From Latilactobacillus fragifolii (GTDB lineage Bacteria > Bacillota > Bacilli > Lactobacillales > Lactobacillaceae), in contig NZ_CAJOCF010000003.1 of NCBI RefSeq assembly GCF_905332535.1, positions 124,001 to 188,000 of the forward strand: a stretch of DNA of 64,000 nucleotides, read 5' to 3'. Below are positions 46,687 to 54,640 of the stretch, piece by piece. Positions within the stretch are counted from its first letter, which is position 1; every line of letters begins with the position of its first letter. The position numbers and the translations under genes are program-made. The notes beneath the pieces are model-generated. The model ran no database searches, was not told where the DNA came from, and saw nothing but the letters and a program-made list of their open reading frames with translations.

Positions 46687-47829
46687 CTAATTGGTTGCCA
46701 AACGCGCCATTATCTTCTTTTGTACCGTTGGTAATGCCACGTCAGCCAATTGCGCTTCAGTGTACCATTGGCCCGGAAAAAAGGCGAGATCGGCATCTGC
46801 TGCAAGTTGCGCTTCTAAAATCGTAATCGTCCATTTAAGATGCGTAAAAACGTGGACCACGGGTTTTAACCCCGATTCGTGTAGTTGCTGCAATGTTAGG
46901 CCATAGACCTCTTGAAAATGCGTTTCAATGCGGGCAAGCTGTTCTTCTGGCGTCAATAGTTCATCATCGTCTGTTTGAAGTGTTTCAGCAGCGACTAATG
47001 GATAAGTGGACAAGTTCGCCAATAAACCGGTGCTCGGCCGTTTTTGAAATAGGACACCATTTTGTGAACGAATCACAACTGCAAACATGGCAACCGGTTT
47101 TTGTTTTGCTTTCTTTGTCTTGACCGGATAATCCAACAAGGTGCCATCCTGATAACTCCGGAAAAACGGTGCTAACGCCGTATCACCAATCGTTGGATTC
47201 TTCGCCGTACAGATTTGTGAACCAAAATCCATGACAGCTTGATTAAAATCTCCAGGTCGCTCTTCGGGGATCAGGGGTAAAATCGCATCGTAAAAAATTT
47301 TGCGGTTCTTCGGATCGGTGATATCAGCATCAATTTTCAGTAAGCGACTGAACACCCGAAAAGCATTCCCATCGATTGCCGGGACCACTTCACCAAAACA
47401 AATACTCGCGATAGCGCCTGCTGTGTACGGTCCAATCCCGGCTAGTTTTTCTAATTCAGCCGCAGTTGTTGGCCAGTGACCGTCATAATCATCAACTATT
47501 TGTCGCGCTGCTTTTTGTAGATTGCGGGCACGGGAATAATAACCAAGCCCCTCCCATGTCTTCATTAACAAGTCCTCTGGGGCTGCCGCTAAATCGGCAA
47601 CCGTCGGAAACGTCGCTAAGAACCGTTCATAGTATGGAATCACGGTTTGAACCTGCGTTTGTTGCAGCATGATTTCAGATAACCAAACGCGATAAGGCTC
47701 TTGATTCTGGCGCCAAGGTAAATCCCGGCGGTTTTCATCATACCAAGTCATAAAAGCAGTTTGAAACGCCGCCCGCTCACTCGGGGTCATCTGATAGTTC
47801 TTGTTCGTCGATGAAATGGTTGATTGCAT
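46687..47829 (-). CDS. mutY: A/G-specific adenine glycosylase lacking the iron-sulfur cysteines
   Basis: About 380 residues. It removes adenine opposite 8-oxoG. The N-terminal HhH-GPD fold has DENRRDLPWRQN (start of domain), VWLSEIMLQQTQV, LAGIGPYTAGAIASICF and catalytic Asp in VPAIDGNAFRVFSR. The C-terminal NUDIX-like domain (about 245-380) recognises 8-oxoG. The canonical CX6CX2CX5C cluster site after ICT is replaced: ICTAKNPTIGDTALAPFF keeps only one Cys. Start is ATG 47829 (AAAGGA upstream) or ATG 47790, which would overlap recX by only 14 nt. The gene overlaps recX. Confidence 0.93.
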   Translation of the reverse strand: MQSTISSTNKNYQMTPSERAAFQTAFMTWYDENRRDLPWRQNQEPYRVWLSEIMLQQTQVQTVIPYYERFLATFPTVADLAAAPEDLLMKTWEGLGYYSRARNLQKAARQIVDDYDGHWPTTAAELEKLAGIGPYTAGAIASICFGEVVPAIDGNAFRVFSRLLKIDADITDPKNRKIFYDAILPLIPEERPGDFNQAVMDFGSQICTAKNPTIGDTALAPFFRSYQDGTLLDYPVKTKKAKQKPVAMFAVVIRSQNGVLFQKRPSTGLLANLSTYPLVAAETLQTDDDELLTPEEQLARIETHFQEVYGLTLQQLHESGLKPVVHVFTHLKWTITILEAQLAADADLAFFPGQWYTEAQLADVALPTVQKKIMARLATN

Positions 47830-48583
47830 CAATATTAAATCCTTTCCGGTACAACGCTTGTTGCATCTTCATTCGGCGTTCACGTGGTTCGAGTAATCGA
47901 TACCGACGCCATTTCTTAGCACCGAGTTCCGCAAGCGCATCAGCTTCATTATCTTCGTCGGCTTCAAGGGCCAACGCTTCCATAATTAAACTGAGGCTGT
48001 CGCCACCAAACCCTTTTTGCATTAAGCCCTGTTTGACTTTTTGTTGCTGTTCAAAGAATGAACTATGACGATATTTCTTCGCCAACTTCTTAGCTGCTGC
48101 TAAGCCAACCGTAACTTGATCATCGAGTGAATAATGACTGAGTGCTTGATCAATATGGGTGGCACTAACCCCTTTTTGGATTAATTTCTGGTGAACCACC
48201 TTTGGCCCTTTATCCGCAGTATTAATCACAGTGCGAACATAGCTATCGGCATAATTTTGATCGTCAATATAATGTAACTCGCGTAATTTTGCCAAGCTAA
48301 TCTGGATCCCTTCTGGGGTAATCTCGTGGTCGCGTAAATATTGTGTTAATTCCTTTTCCGTCCGTAATTGATGGCTTAGATAATTGAGTGCCAATTGATA
48401 TGCTTTAGCATTGTCATCGTCTTTTTGAATCGCGCGTTGCAGTTGGCTATCAATTTCTAGCCCCTTCGCTAAGCGGTATTTAATCAAGACACTCTCGGTC
48501 ACCCCGAAAGCGAATTGCTCATCGATAAAAATATTATAGCGCCCTGCTTTTTTTTGCGCCGTTATTTTAGTAATCTTCGGCAT
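47777..48583 (-). CDS. recX: RecX family recombination regulator
   Basis: 268 residues. Three-helix repeats of the RecX family: KLRELHYIDDQNYADSYVRTVI, VHQKLIQKGVSATHIDQALS and VKQGLMQKGFGGDSLSLIMEAL, with a final MKMQQALYRKGFNIDAINHFI. It modulates RecA filaments. Bigger than E. coli RecX, as usual for lactobacilli. GGGAG lies upstream in the 3' end of the small membrane gene, so the three genes are likely one transcript. Confidence 0.9.
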   Translation of the reverse strand: MPKITKITAQKKAGRYNIFIDEQFAFGVTESVLIKYRLAKGLEIDSQLQRAIQKDDDNAKAYQLALNYLSHQLRTEKELTQYLRDHEITPEGIQISLAKLRELHYIDDQNYADSYVRTVINTADKGPKVVHQKLIQKGVSATHIDQALSHYSLDDQVTVGLAAAKKLAKKYRHSSFFEQQQKVKQGLMQKGFGGDSLSLIMEALALEADEDNEADALAELGAKKWRRYRLLEPRERRMKMQQALYRKGFNIDAINHFIDEQELSDDPE

Positions 48584-48584
48584 G

Positions 48585-48764
48585 TTATTCTCCCTTGTTA
48601 CGTGTTGCTTTAATGTTTAAATAGATTTTAAACCCAATGACCACAACGGCGAGGATTAAAGTCCCGATAATCAGTGGTAAGCTCTTGCGTTGGAAGGCAT
48701 AAATACCAAGCCCGAGTACAATCAGCATGGCGATTAGAAATTGATTTCGTTCCCAAAAATTCAT
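48585..48764 (-). CDS. Small two-helix membrane protein
   Basis: 59 residues, MNFWERNQFLIAMLIVLGLG, then a short loop FQRKS and a second helix LPLIIGTLILAVVVIGFKIYL, ending in basic KATRNKGE. GGAGCGA sits 8 nt before the ATG and the stop is 1 nt before the recX start. It is too short for common gene finders' cut-offs. Function unknown; the tight spacing to recX and mutY suggests co-transcription. Confidence 0.8.
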   Translation of the reverse strand: MNFWERNQFLIAMLIVLGLGIYAFQRKSLPLIIGTLILAVVVIGFKIYLNIKATRNKGE

Positions 48765-48935
48765 GTGGTTTCGCTCCTTACTTTAACTCCCTGTAGCATA
48801 GCATAAATACCGCATCCGGACAAAAGCCATTGCTTAATTCCCCCTATTGAAGCGATTTTTCAGTGTTAAGTCTGTTATACTTATTGCAATGAGAAAAACG
48901 AGTATCATTATTTTAGATTATTAGGAGCGGATTAA

Positions 48936-50321
48936 ATGCCAGAACAAACAAACCAAGTCGCAGTCGGCCAACGTTTTCCATTGACGATTAAACGAATTGG
49001 CATCAACGGTGAAGGGATTGGCTATTACAAACGCAAAATTGTCTTTATTCCCGGCGCACTTCCTGAAGAAGTCGTCGTCGCAGAAGTGACCAACGTTGCC
49101 CCACGTTTTATTGAAGCAAAAGTCCATAAATTACGGCAAGCATCACCACAGCGAGTTACCCCTAAGGATGCTACTTATGGCCAAGTCGGTGGGATTGAGC
49201 TTGAACATTTAAGTTATCCTGGTCAATTGGCCTTCAAAAAAGACGTCGTCATCCAAGCACTCGAAAAATTCAAACCACACGGCTATGCCAAATACAATAT
49301 TACCGACACAGTCGGTATGGAAAATCCTTGGCATTACCGCAACAAAGCACAATTCCAAGTGCGCGAAATCGATGGTCATTTGGCAGCTGGCTTATACGCT
49401 CCAAGCAGCCATACTTTAATTGATTTACCCGAATTTGCCACCCAAACCGCTTTAACGATGAAAATCATCCGCACAGTCTTAGCATTGGTCGAATCACTTG
49501 GCATTCCTGTCTTTGATGAAACTAAGAATGCCGGGATTTTAAAAACGTTGGTCGTTCGCGAATCCTTTGCGACCGGTGAGGCGCAACTGACCTTTATTAC
49601 AAACTCCCCTAAGCTTCCCCAAAAACATGCGTTGCTTATGGCAATCCAGGCTGAACTTCCCGAAGTGGTTTCAATCATGCAAAATGTCAACAAAGGGAAA
49701 AACGTCCTTGTTTGGGGCGAGCAAACGCTACATTTGGCCGGCCAAGAAACAATTATGGAGACCTTAAATGGGGTCCATTTCGAACTGACCGCCCGCGCCT
49801 TTTTCCAATTGAATCCGATTCAAACAGCTAAAATGTATAATTTAGTCCGCGATGCGCTTGCTTTGACCCCTGAAGACCGCCTTGTCGATGCTTATTGTGG
49901 GGTGGGGACAATTGGCTTGAGTCTTGCTAACCAAGTCGCTGAGGTTCGCGGTATGGATACGATTGCTGACTCAATTGAAGCTGCTAAGCACAACGCAGCC
50001 ATCAACAACATTCAAAACGTTGAATATGAAGTGGGCGCTGCCGAAGACCTTTTACCCAAATGGTTGGATAACGGTTTCGTCCCAACAGCGTTAGTCGTTG
50101 ACCCGCCACGCACTGGCTTAGATCAAAAATTAATCGATGCGATTTTAGACAGTCGACCTTTGAAGTTTGTCTACGTCTCGTGTAACCCATCAACGCTTGC
50201 ACGAGATTTAAAAGCGCTCGTGCATACGTACCAAGTGGAAAAAATCCAACCACTGGATATGTTCCCACAAACCGCACGGGTTGAAGCAGTCGTTACTTTA
50301 ACCCTAAAACGCGACCTATAA
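48936..50321 (+). CDS. rlmD: 23S rRNA (uracil-5-)-methyltransferase RlmD/RlmCD family
   Basis: 461 residues. N-terminal TRAM domain (about 10-66), then the RumA/TrmA-type Rossmann methyltransferase. Motifs: FFQLNPIQTAKMYNL, DAYCGVGTIGLSLAN (SAM), VVDPPRTGLD and the catalytic Cys in YVSCNPSTLARDL. It methylates U1939, and perhaps U747, of 23S rRNA in Bacillus (RlmCD). The 4Fe-4S Cys set of E. coli RlmD is not seen. AGGAG precedes the start. Ends in a shared terminator. Confidence 0.93.
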   Translation: MPEQTNQVAVGQRFPLTIKRIGINGEGIGYYKRKIVFIPGALPEEVVVAEVTNVAPRFIEAKVHKLRQASPQRVTPKDATYGQVGGIELEHLSYPGQLAFKKDVVIQALEKFKPHGYAKYNITDTVGMENPWHYRNKAQFQVREIDGHLAAGLYAPSSHTLIDLPEFATQTALTMKIIRTVLALVESLGIPVFDETKNAGILKTLVVRESFATGEAQLTFITNSPKLPQKHALLMAIQAELPEVVSIMQNVNKGKNVLVWGEQTLHLAGQETIMETLNGVHFELTARAFFQLNPIQTAKMYNLVRDALALTPEDRLVDAYCGVGTIGLSLANQVAEVRGMDTIADSIEAAKHNAAINNIQNVEYEVGAAEDLLPKWLDNGFVPTALVVDPPRTGLDQKLIDAILDSRPLKFVYVSCNPSTLARDLKALVHTYQVEKIQPLDMFPQTARVEAVVTLTLKRDL

Positions 50322-50324
50322 CGC

Positions 50325-50369
50325 AAAAAAGCGGTCCACCAACAAACACATGTTGGTGGATCGCTTTTT
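50325..50369. terminator. Bidirectional terminator between rlmD and DUF805 gene
   Basis: AAAAAGCGGTCCACCAACA pairs with TGTTGGTGGATCGCTTTTT with one mismatch. Confidence 0.88.
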
Positions 50370-50400
50370 CGATTGCTTCACAATCATTCGTCAAACTTCG

Positions 50401-50928
50401 TTAATGCTCAGATCGTCCCGGTTGTGACGCACTCTTTCTTAAGAAGAAAGCAACTAGTGGATTGTCGCTGTTGGTTGTAAGCGTGTCTGTTTTCAATAAC
50501 GTGATTATAAATAAAGTTAAACCGATCAACGCCGAAATCAGCGTCCATGCCCGCCCTTGACTCCCCGATGTAAAGCGCGATGCAAATCCGTTCAACAGCC
50601 ATAATACAACGGCCCCACGCCCATTTAACCCGGCATCTCGGTAACGTCGGACACTAAGCGCCAACGTTGGCATAAACGTGAACACGCCAAGTAATCCGAT
50701 AACGATTATGGACAATCCTAATGCACTGCTCGTTTTCAGTTGCACCTTTGCAGCTTGTGCAAATAATAAGGCTAAAAACGGCATGAACCAAACGATAATT
50801 AGCATCAACATCGCCCACCAATAACCAGTACGGGTTGTCCGTCCCATAAAATCAAAATAGCCTTTAAAATAATCTCGCCAGGCCGTCTTAAACGTTACTT
50901 GCCCCGGTGTTTCGTGAATCTCGTGCAT
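50401..50928 (-). CDS. DUF805 membrane protein
   Basis: 175 residues with about four hydrophobic segments. Opening AWRDYFKGYFDFMGRTTRTGYWWAML is the DUF805 (YhaH-type) signature and RRYRDAGLNGRGAV near 95 the conserved RRLHD-like motif. Function unknown. AAGGGG precedes the ATG. Convergent with rlmD, divergent from the deoxyribosyltransferase. Confidence 0.88.
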   Translation of the reverse strand: MHEIHETPGQVTFKTAWRDYFKGYFDFMGRTTRTGYWWAMLMLIIVWFMPFLALLFAQAAKVQLKTSSALGLSIIVIGLLGVFTFMPTLALSVRRYRDAGLNGRGAVVLWLLNGFASRFTSGSQGRAWTLISALIGLTLFIITLLKTDTLTTNSDNPLVAFFLRKSASQPGRSEH

Positions 50929-51020
50929 CGTGAAGCCCCTTCCAAAACTAATTTAGTTAATTGTACCGCATTTTAATCCTAATTTGATACAATAAAAGAA
51001 ATCACCTTGGAGGAATGCTT

Positions 51021-51494
51021 ATGAAAATTTATTTCGCAAACGCCCTATTCTCGGCAGCAGACTTTGATTATAACGCTAAAGTGGTCGCTCAATTGCGACA
51101 AGCGCTTCCTGGCGTCGACATCTATCTGCCGCAAGAAAATGCCGCTATTAACGACAAGAATGCTTATGCCAACTCTGAAATGATTGCACAAGCCGATACA
51201 GACCAACTCGTTGCTAGTGAGCTAGTCATTGCTGTTTTGGACGGCCCAACGATTGATGTGGGCGTCGCCAGTGAAATTGGTGTCGCTTATGGTCGGCAAA
51301 TTCCAATTATCGGGTTATACACTGATAGCCGGCAACAAGGTGCTACGAATCCACAAAAATTAGCGGCTTTACAAGAAATCGCCGAAAATCAATTCCATTA
51401 CTTAAACCTGTACACAACCGGATTGATTAAACAAAACGGAGCAATTGTCAATAGCGTAGACGCATTGATCAACGCAGTACAAGCCCGCATCTAA
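51021..51494 (+). CDS. ntd: Nucleoside 2-deoxyribosyltransferase
   Basis: 157 residues from ATG 51021 (GGAGG 7 nt upstream; ATG 51015 is too close to it). KIYFANALFSAADFDYN, LPQENAAINDKNAY and VLDGPTIDVGVASEIGVAYG match the family found in lactobacilli; the catalytic Glu is the SEIG residue. It swaps bases between deoxynucleosides for salvage. GGAGGA precedes the start; a terminator follows. Confidence 0.92.
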   Translation: MKIYFANALFSAADFDYNAKVVAQLRQALPGVDIYLPQENAAINDKNAYANSEMIAQADTDQLVASELVIAVLDGPTIDVGVASEIGVAYGRQIPIIGLYTDSRQQGATNPQKLAALQEIAENQFHYLNLYTTGLIKQNGAIVNSVDALINAVQARI

Positions 51495-51502
51495 ACAAAA
51501 AT

Positions 51503-51541
51503 AGCGCCATTCACTAGTCATCGTTAGTGAATGGCGCTTTA
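51503..51541 (+). terminator. Terminator of ntd
   Basis: AGCGCCATTCACTA pairs with TAGTGAATGGCGCT, followed by TTTA; a short T tract only. Confidence 0.75.
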
Positions 51542-51560
51542 TGGCATCTTTAAAGCATCA

Positions 51561-52010
51561 AAAAAAGGATTCAAGCTTTGATATGCTTGAATCCCCTAGG
51601 TTGAGGTTGATAGCTTGGTTGTTACGAGCTGATTCTGTTTTACATTCTGGATAATGTTACACCTCATACTTCTATTCAATTGTTTTTAATCGTTGGTCTA
51701 GCCCACTGCTAATCGTTTCACTCGATCTAGTTTGGTCGTCTATCTTTGACCCGCATGTGCAGTTTTAGCGATGACGATTAAATGCGTATTTACTACTTGA
51801 GCGATATTCTTTAACAGACATCAGCCTCCGATATACTTAGATCTTGATACTACGAAACGTTACGCTTATGTTTCCATTGGAACCACGCCTTACAATTTTT
51901 TCGTACGCTAAATCTTGATGTGTCATAAGTTTAAATCTGTTGCTTAGGTTTCAAAGTGGTCAATCAATTTAAAACTAACTTGCTTTTACTTGCCAAGCTA
52001 TCTTTCCTCA
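51561..52010 (-). ncRNA. Candidate large structured non-coding RNA (about 450 nt), own promoter and terminator
   Basis: A 450-nt span with frequent stops in all frames and no ribosome-bound start. On the minus strand it starts just after a promoter-like set (-35 TTGTAT 52039-52044, 17-nt spacer, extended -10 TGCTATATT at 52016-52024) with +1 near 52009, and ends at a perfect hairpin plus T run (51561-51594). The 5' end pairs with the 3' part: CTCAx-CCTC with GAGG and GATAGCTTGG (51993-52002) with CCAAGCTATC (51609-51618), separated by AAA/AA internal loops, so a helix of about 15 bp encloses 374 nt. A 7-bp helix (51851-51857 with 51899-51905) lies inside. It does not contain the RNase P, tmRNA, 6S or SRP hallmarks I know. 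Unidentified class. Confidence 0.7.
51568..51594 (-). terminator. Terminator of the candidate ncRNA
   Basis: GGATTCAAGC (10 bp) pairs with GCTTGAATCC around an 8-nt loop, followed by seven T on the minus strand (51561-51567). Confidence 0.88.
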
Positions 52011-52015
52011 TCCTT

Positions 52016-52044
52016 AATATAGCACCTTCTGTAACCGGATACAA
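52016..52044 (-). promoter_or_regulatory. Promoter of the candidate ncRNA
   Basis: Extended -10 TGCTATATT (52016-52024), spacer 17, -35-like TTGTAT (52039-52044). It sits between the mvaS terminator and the RNA's closing helix, which begins at the expected +1. Confidence 0.6.
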
Positions 52045-52113
52045 CCAAAAAGCTCTTAAATTTTAAAAAAACTTTTTGCTATTTGCGACTTGTTATTTTT
52101 ATTCAAAATATCT

Positions 52114-52155
52114 AAAAAAACTGCCGTTAACAAAACGTTATCGGCAGTTTTTTTA
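52114..52155. terminator. Terminator of the mevalonate operon (mvaS)
   Basis: AAAAAACTGCCG pairs with CGGCAGTTTTTT, with an inner AAC/GTT; T runs on both strands. It follows the mvaS stop on the minus strand and separates it from the ncRNA. Confidence 0.85.
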
Positions 52156-52190
52156 ATGCGTCACTGTTGTTTATTGACTAAATGGTTTGC

Positions 52191-53357
52191 TTAAATTCTA
52201 ACTTGATAATTGCGTTCGTGTTCCTTAACGCCTTTTAAAATGACTGGTGCGTTATCCATTGCCAAATCGATTTCATATTCGCTACCGTCCTCTGGTAGTT
52301 CTGCTTGGAATTGATTTTCATATTCTGGCATTGTTAGTTGGCGTCTTGCTGCGAGCATTGCTTTATGGTCTGCACCTGCTAATTGCTTTTCAAAGCTCGG
52401 TTGCAAAATACCAGTGAAGAATTCACTAATCGCCCCTGAACCATAACTGAATAAGCCAATTCGATCGCCGGCTACCAGTTGTGTTGAGTGTTCCAACAAT
52501 GAGAGGAAGCCGAGGTATAATGCGCCGGTGTAGATATTACCGATTTGACGGCTATATAACGTGCTTTCTTGATAACGATCCAACAATTGTGCTTGTTCTG
52601 CTTCCGTTGCTTCTGGCAAAATCGTACGCAACGCCTTCAAACCCATCTTCGTGTATGGTAAATGGAATGTTAAGGCTTTAAAGTCAGAAATTGTGCGACC
52701 GGTTTGGGCCCGATAGTCTGCCCACGTTGCTTGGAAGAATTCAATGTATTGTTCGGTTGAATATTTACCACGCGCAAAAGCTTCTTTTGAATAGTTTGGT
52801 CGCCAGAAATCTTGAATGTCATCACTGTGAATTGCCGTTGCTGGTTCTAATGCTAGCAAATGCGGTGCTGCACTAACAATCATGGCAACCGCCCCAGCAC
52901 CTTGTGTCACTTCACCTGGTGTATCCAAGCCATAACGGGCAATATCAGAACCAATAACCAATGCTTTTTGATTAGGGTGGGCCGTTACAAAATCGTAGGC
53001 CGTCATCAAGCCGGCAGTCGCACCATAACAAGCTTCTTTAATTTCAAAAGCGCGGGCGTTTTTTAATCCTAATAGGCGTTGGACATAAAGGGCCCCGGCT
53101 TTTGACTGATCGATTCCTGATTCAGTGCCTAAGATTAATAACCCAATTGAATCACGGTTATCGTCATCCAATACTTCGCGGGCTGCGTTAGCCGCCATTG
53201 TGACACTGTCTTGACTCAAAGGGGCAATGGCCATCTGATCTTGACCAATCCCAATTGTATATTTATCAGGATCAACTCCGCGGGCATTGGCTAACATCAC
53301 TAAATCTAAGTACGTATTAGGCGTAAAAAGGCCTATCTTATCAATTCCAATTTGCAT
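52191..53357 (-). CDS. mvaS: Hydroxymethylglutaryl-CoA synthase
   Basis: 388 residues. The nucleophile Cys lies in EACYGATAGLMTAYDFV near residue 111, with the GTGAVA-like and HLPYTKMG motifs (about 235-242) carrying the catalytic His. It condenses acetyl-CoA with acetoacetyl-CoA in the mevalonate pathway, the isoprenoid route of lactobacilli. It starts 15 nt after the mvaA stop. Third gene of thl-mvaA-mvaS. GGAAG precedes the ATG. Confidence 0.95.
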   Translation of the reverse strand: MQIGIDKIGLFTPNTYLDLVMLANARGVDPDKYTIGIGQDQMAIAPLSQDSVTMAANAAREVLDDDNRDSIGLLILGTESGIDQSKAGALYVQRLLGLKNARAFEIKEACYGATAGLMTAYDFVTAHPNQKALVIGSDIARYGLDTPGEVTQGAGAVAMIVSAAPHLLALEPATAIHSDDIQDFWRPNYSKEAFARGKYSTEQYIEFFQATWADYRAQTGRTISDFKALTFHLPYTKMGLKALRTILPEATEAEQAQLLDRYQESTLYSRQIGNIYTGALYLGFLSLLEHSTQLVAGDRIGLFSYGSGAISEFFTGILQPSFEKQLAGADHKAMLAARRQLTMPEYENQFQAELPEDGSEYEIDLAMDNAPVILKGVKEHERNYQVRI

Positions 53358-53371
53358 AATAAACTTCCATT

Positions 53372-54640
53372 CTATTTGTTTTCAGCACGCAATTGCGCTA
53401 ATAGCTCAGTTGCGGTGGCTGTATTTAAATGTGTTGCTTGCAATAATAATGGTAATAATTGCGTTAATTCAGTCTCGGTTGCGCCGGCAGCAATTGCTAA
53501 CGATTTAGCTTGAAGCGCCATGTGGCCCTTTTGAATGCCATCTGACACAAGTGCTTTTAGCGCGGCAAAATTTTGTGCTAAGCCGATAGCTGCGATAATC
53601 CCAGCTAATTCACGTGCAGTTTGAACATTTAATAGGCGATGATTAATCTGCACGGTCGGTAAGATCCCAATCGAGCCGCCAACCATTCCAACTGGCAATG
53701 GGAGTTCAATTCGACCGCGTAGTTGCCGATCAGCTGTCCATGCCCAACTTGAAAGTGGTTGGTACGAACCACTGCGAGCAGCGTAACTATGCACACCGGC
53801 TTCAATTGCGCGCCAATCATTGCCGGTTGCTAAGACCACTGCATCGATACCGTTCATAATCCCCTTATTGTGGGTTGTTGCGCGCGCGACATCCACTTTG
53901 GCAAAGTCACTCGCCGCAATCATCTTCTCAGCAATCGTTTCACCAGCAAGCGTTGCCGTTGCCAATGTAGCTGGATCGATCGTCACACTCGCTGTGACCA
54001 CGGATTCAAAAGCCGCATTGGTCAAAACACTCAGTAAAATATTGCCGCCAAGTTCTTGTTGCACCGCGTGTGCGATGGCTTCACAGATTGTATTCACAAT
54101 ATTTGCGCCCATCGCTTCTTTAGTATCAATTTGCAATTCGAGTTTTAAAAAACGATCGTCAATAATCATCGGCGTAATTTTTTGAAGACCACCGCCGCGT
54201 TTGACAATTGAAGGATGCGCAGCTTGTGCAATTTCCAATAGTTGGTCATTGTTGTCACTAATCCAAGCTTTAGCCGCTAGTAAGTCAACTAGCTTCACTA
54301 GCACAACTTCACCGGTCATCAGGCGCGCCGTTTGTTCCGTTACGAAGCCGCCATTCACCCGTGCCATCTTAGCCGCATTATTGGCCGCCGCAATCACGGA
54401 TGGTTCTTCAATTGCAAATGGCACCTGGTATAGTTGCTGATTGACTAATAAATCTTGCACAAGTCCAAGCGGCACCTGATACTGACCAATTTGATTTTCA
54501 ATCATGTTGCCAGCAATCTCATCCGACAAAGGTTCTGCAGCTGCTAGGCGATCAGCATCCGTCTGACTGAGGTGACCTTGTTTAACAAGCACTGCTAACC
54601 GTTCATCCTTCGTCAATTGATAAAATTTAGGCTTTTTCAT
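53372..54640 (-). CDS. mvaA: Hydroxymethylglutaryl-CoA reductase (class II)
   Basis: 422 residues from ATG 54640 (GAGG 9 nt upstream, overlapping the thiolase stop by 14 nt); ATG 54655 is less well spaced. Class II motifs: ENQIGQYQVPLG (about 52), MGANIVNTICEAI (about 178), and ATTHNKGIMNGIDAV (about 256). It reduces HMG-CoA to mevalonate with NAD(P)H. Middle gene of the operon; the C-terminal 50 residues include the flap with His (MALQAKSLAIAAG). Confidence 0.95.
   Translation of the reverse strand: MKKPKFYQLTKDERLAVLVKQGHLSQTDADRLAAAEPLSDEIAGNMIENQIGQYQVPLGLVQDLLVNQQLYQVPFAIEEPSVIAAANNAAKMARVNGGFVTEQTARLMTGEVVLVKLVDLLAAKAWISDNNDQLLEIAQAAHPSIVKRGGGLQKITPMIIDDRFLKLELQIDTKEAMGANIVNTICEAIAHAVQQELGGNILLSVLTNAAFESVVTASVTIDPATLATATLAGETIAEKMIAASDFAKVDVARATTHNKGIMNGIDAVVLATGNDWRAIEAGVHSYAARSGSYQPLSSWAWTADRQLRGRIELPLPVGMVGGSIGILPTVQINHRLLNVQTARELAGIIAAIGLAQNFAALKALVSDGIQKGHMALQAKSLAIAAGATETELTQLLPLLLQATHLNTATATELLAQLRAENK

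Noticed and set aside
51561-52010. RNase P RNA or tmRNA as identity of the structured RNA
   Set aside because: A GAGGAAAG segment near the 5' end first suggested RNase P, but the following TCC and the other conserved P4/P5 strings are absent. No tmRNA acceptor stem, tag peptide frame or CCA-type 3' end is seen.
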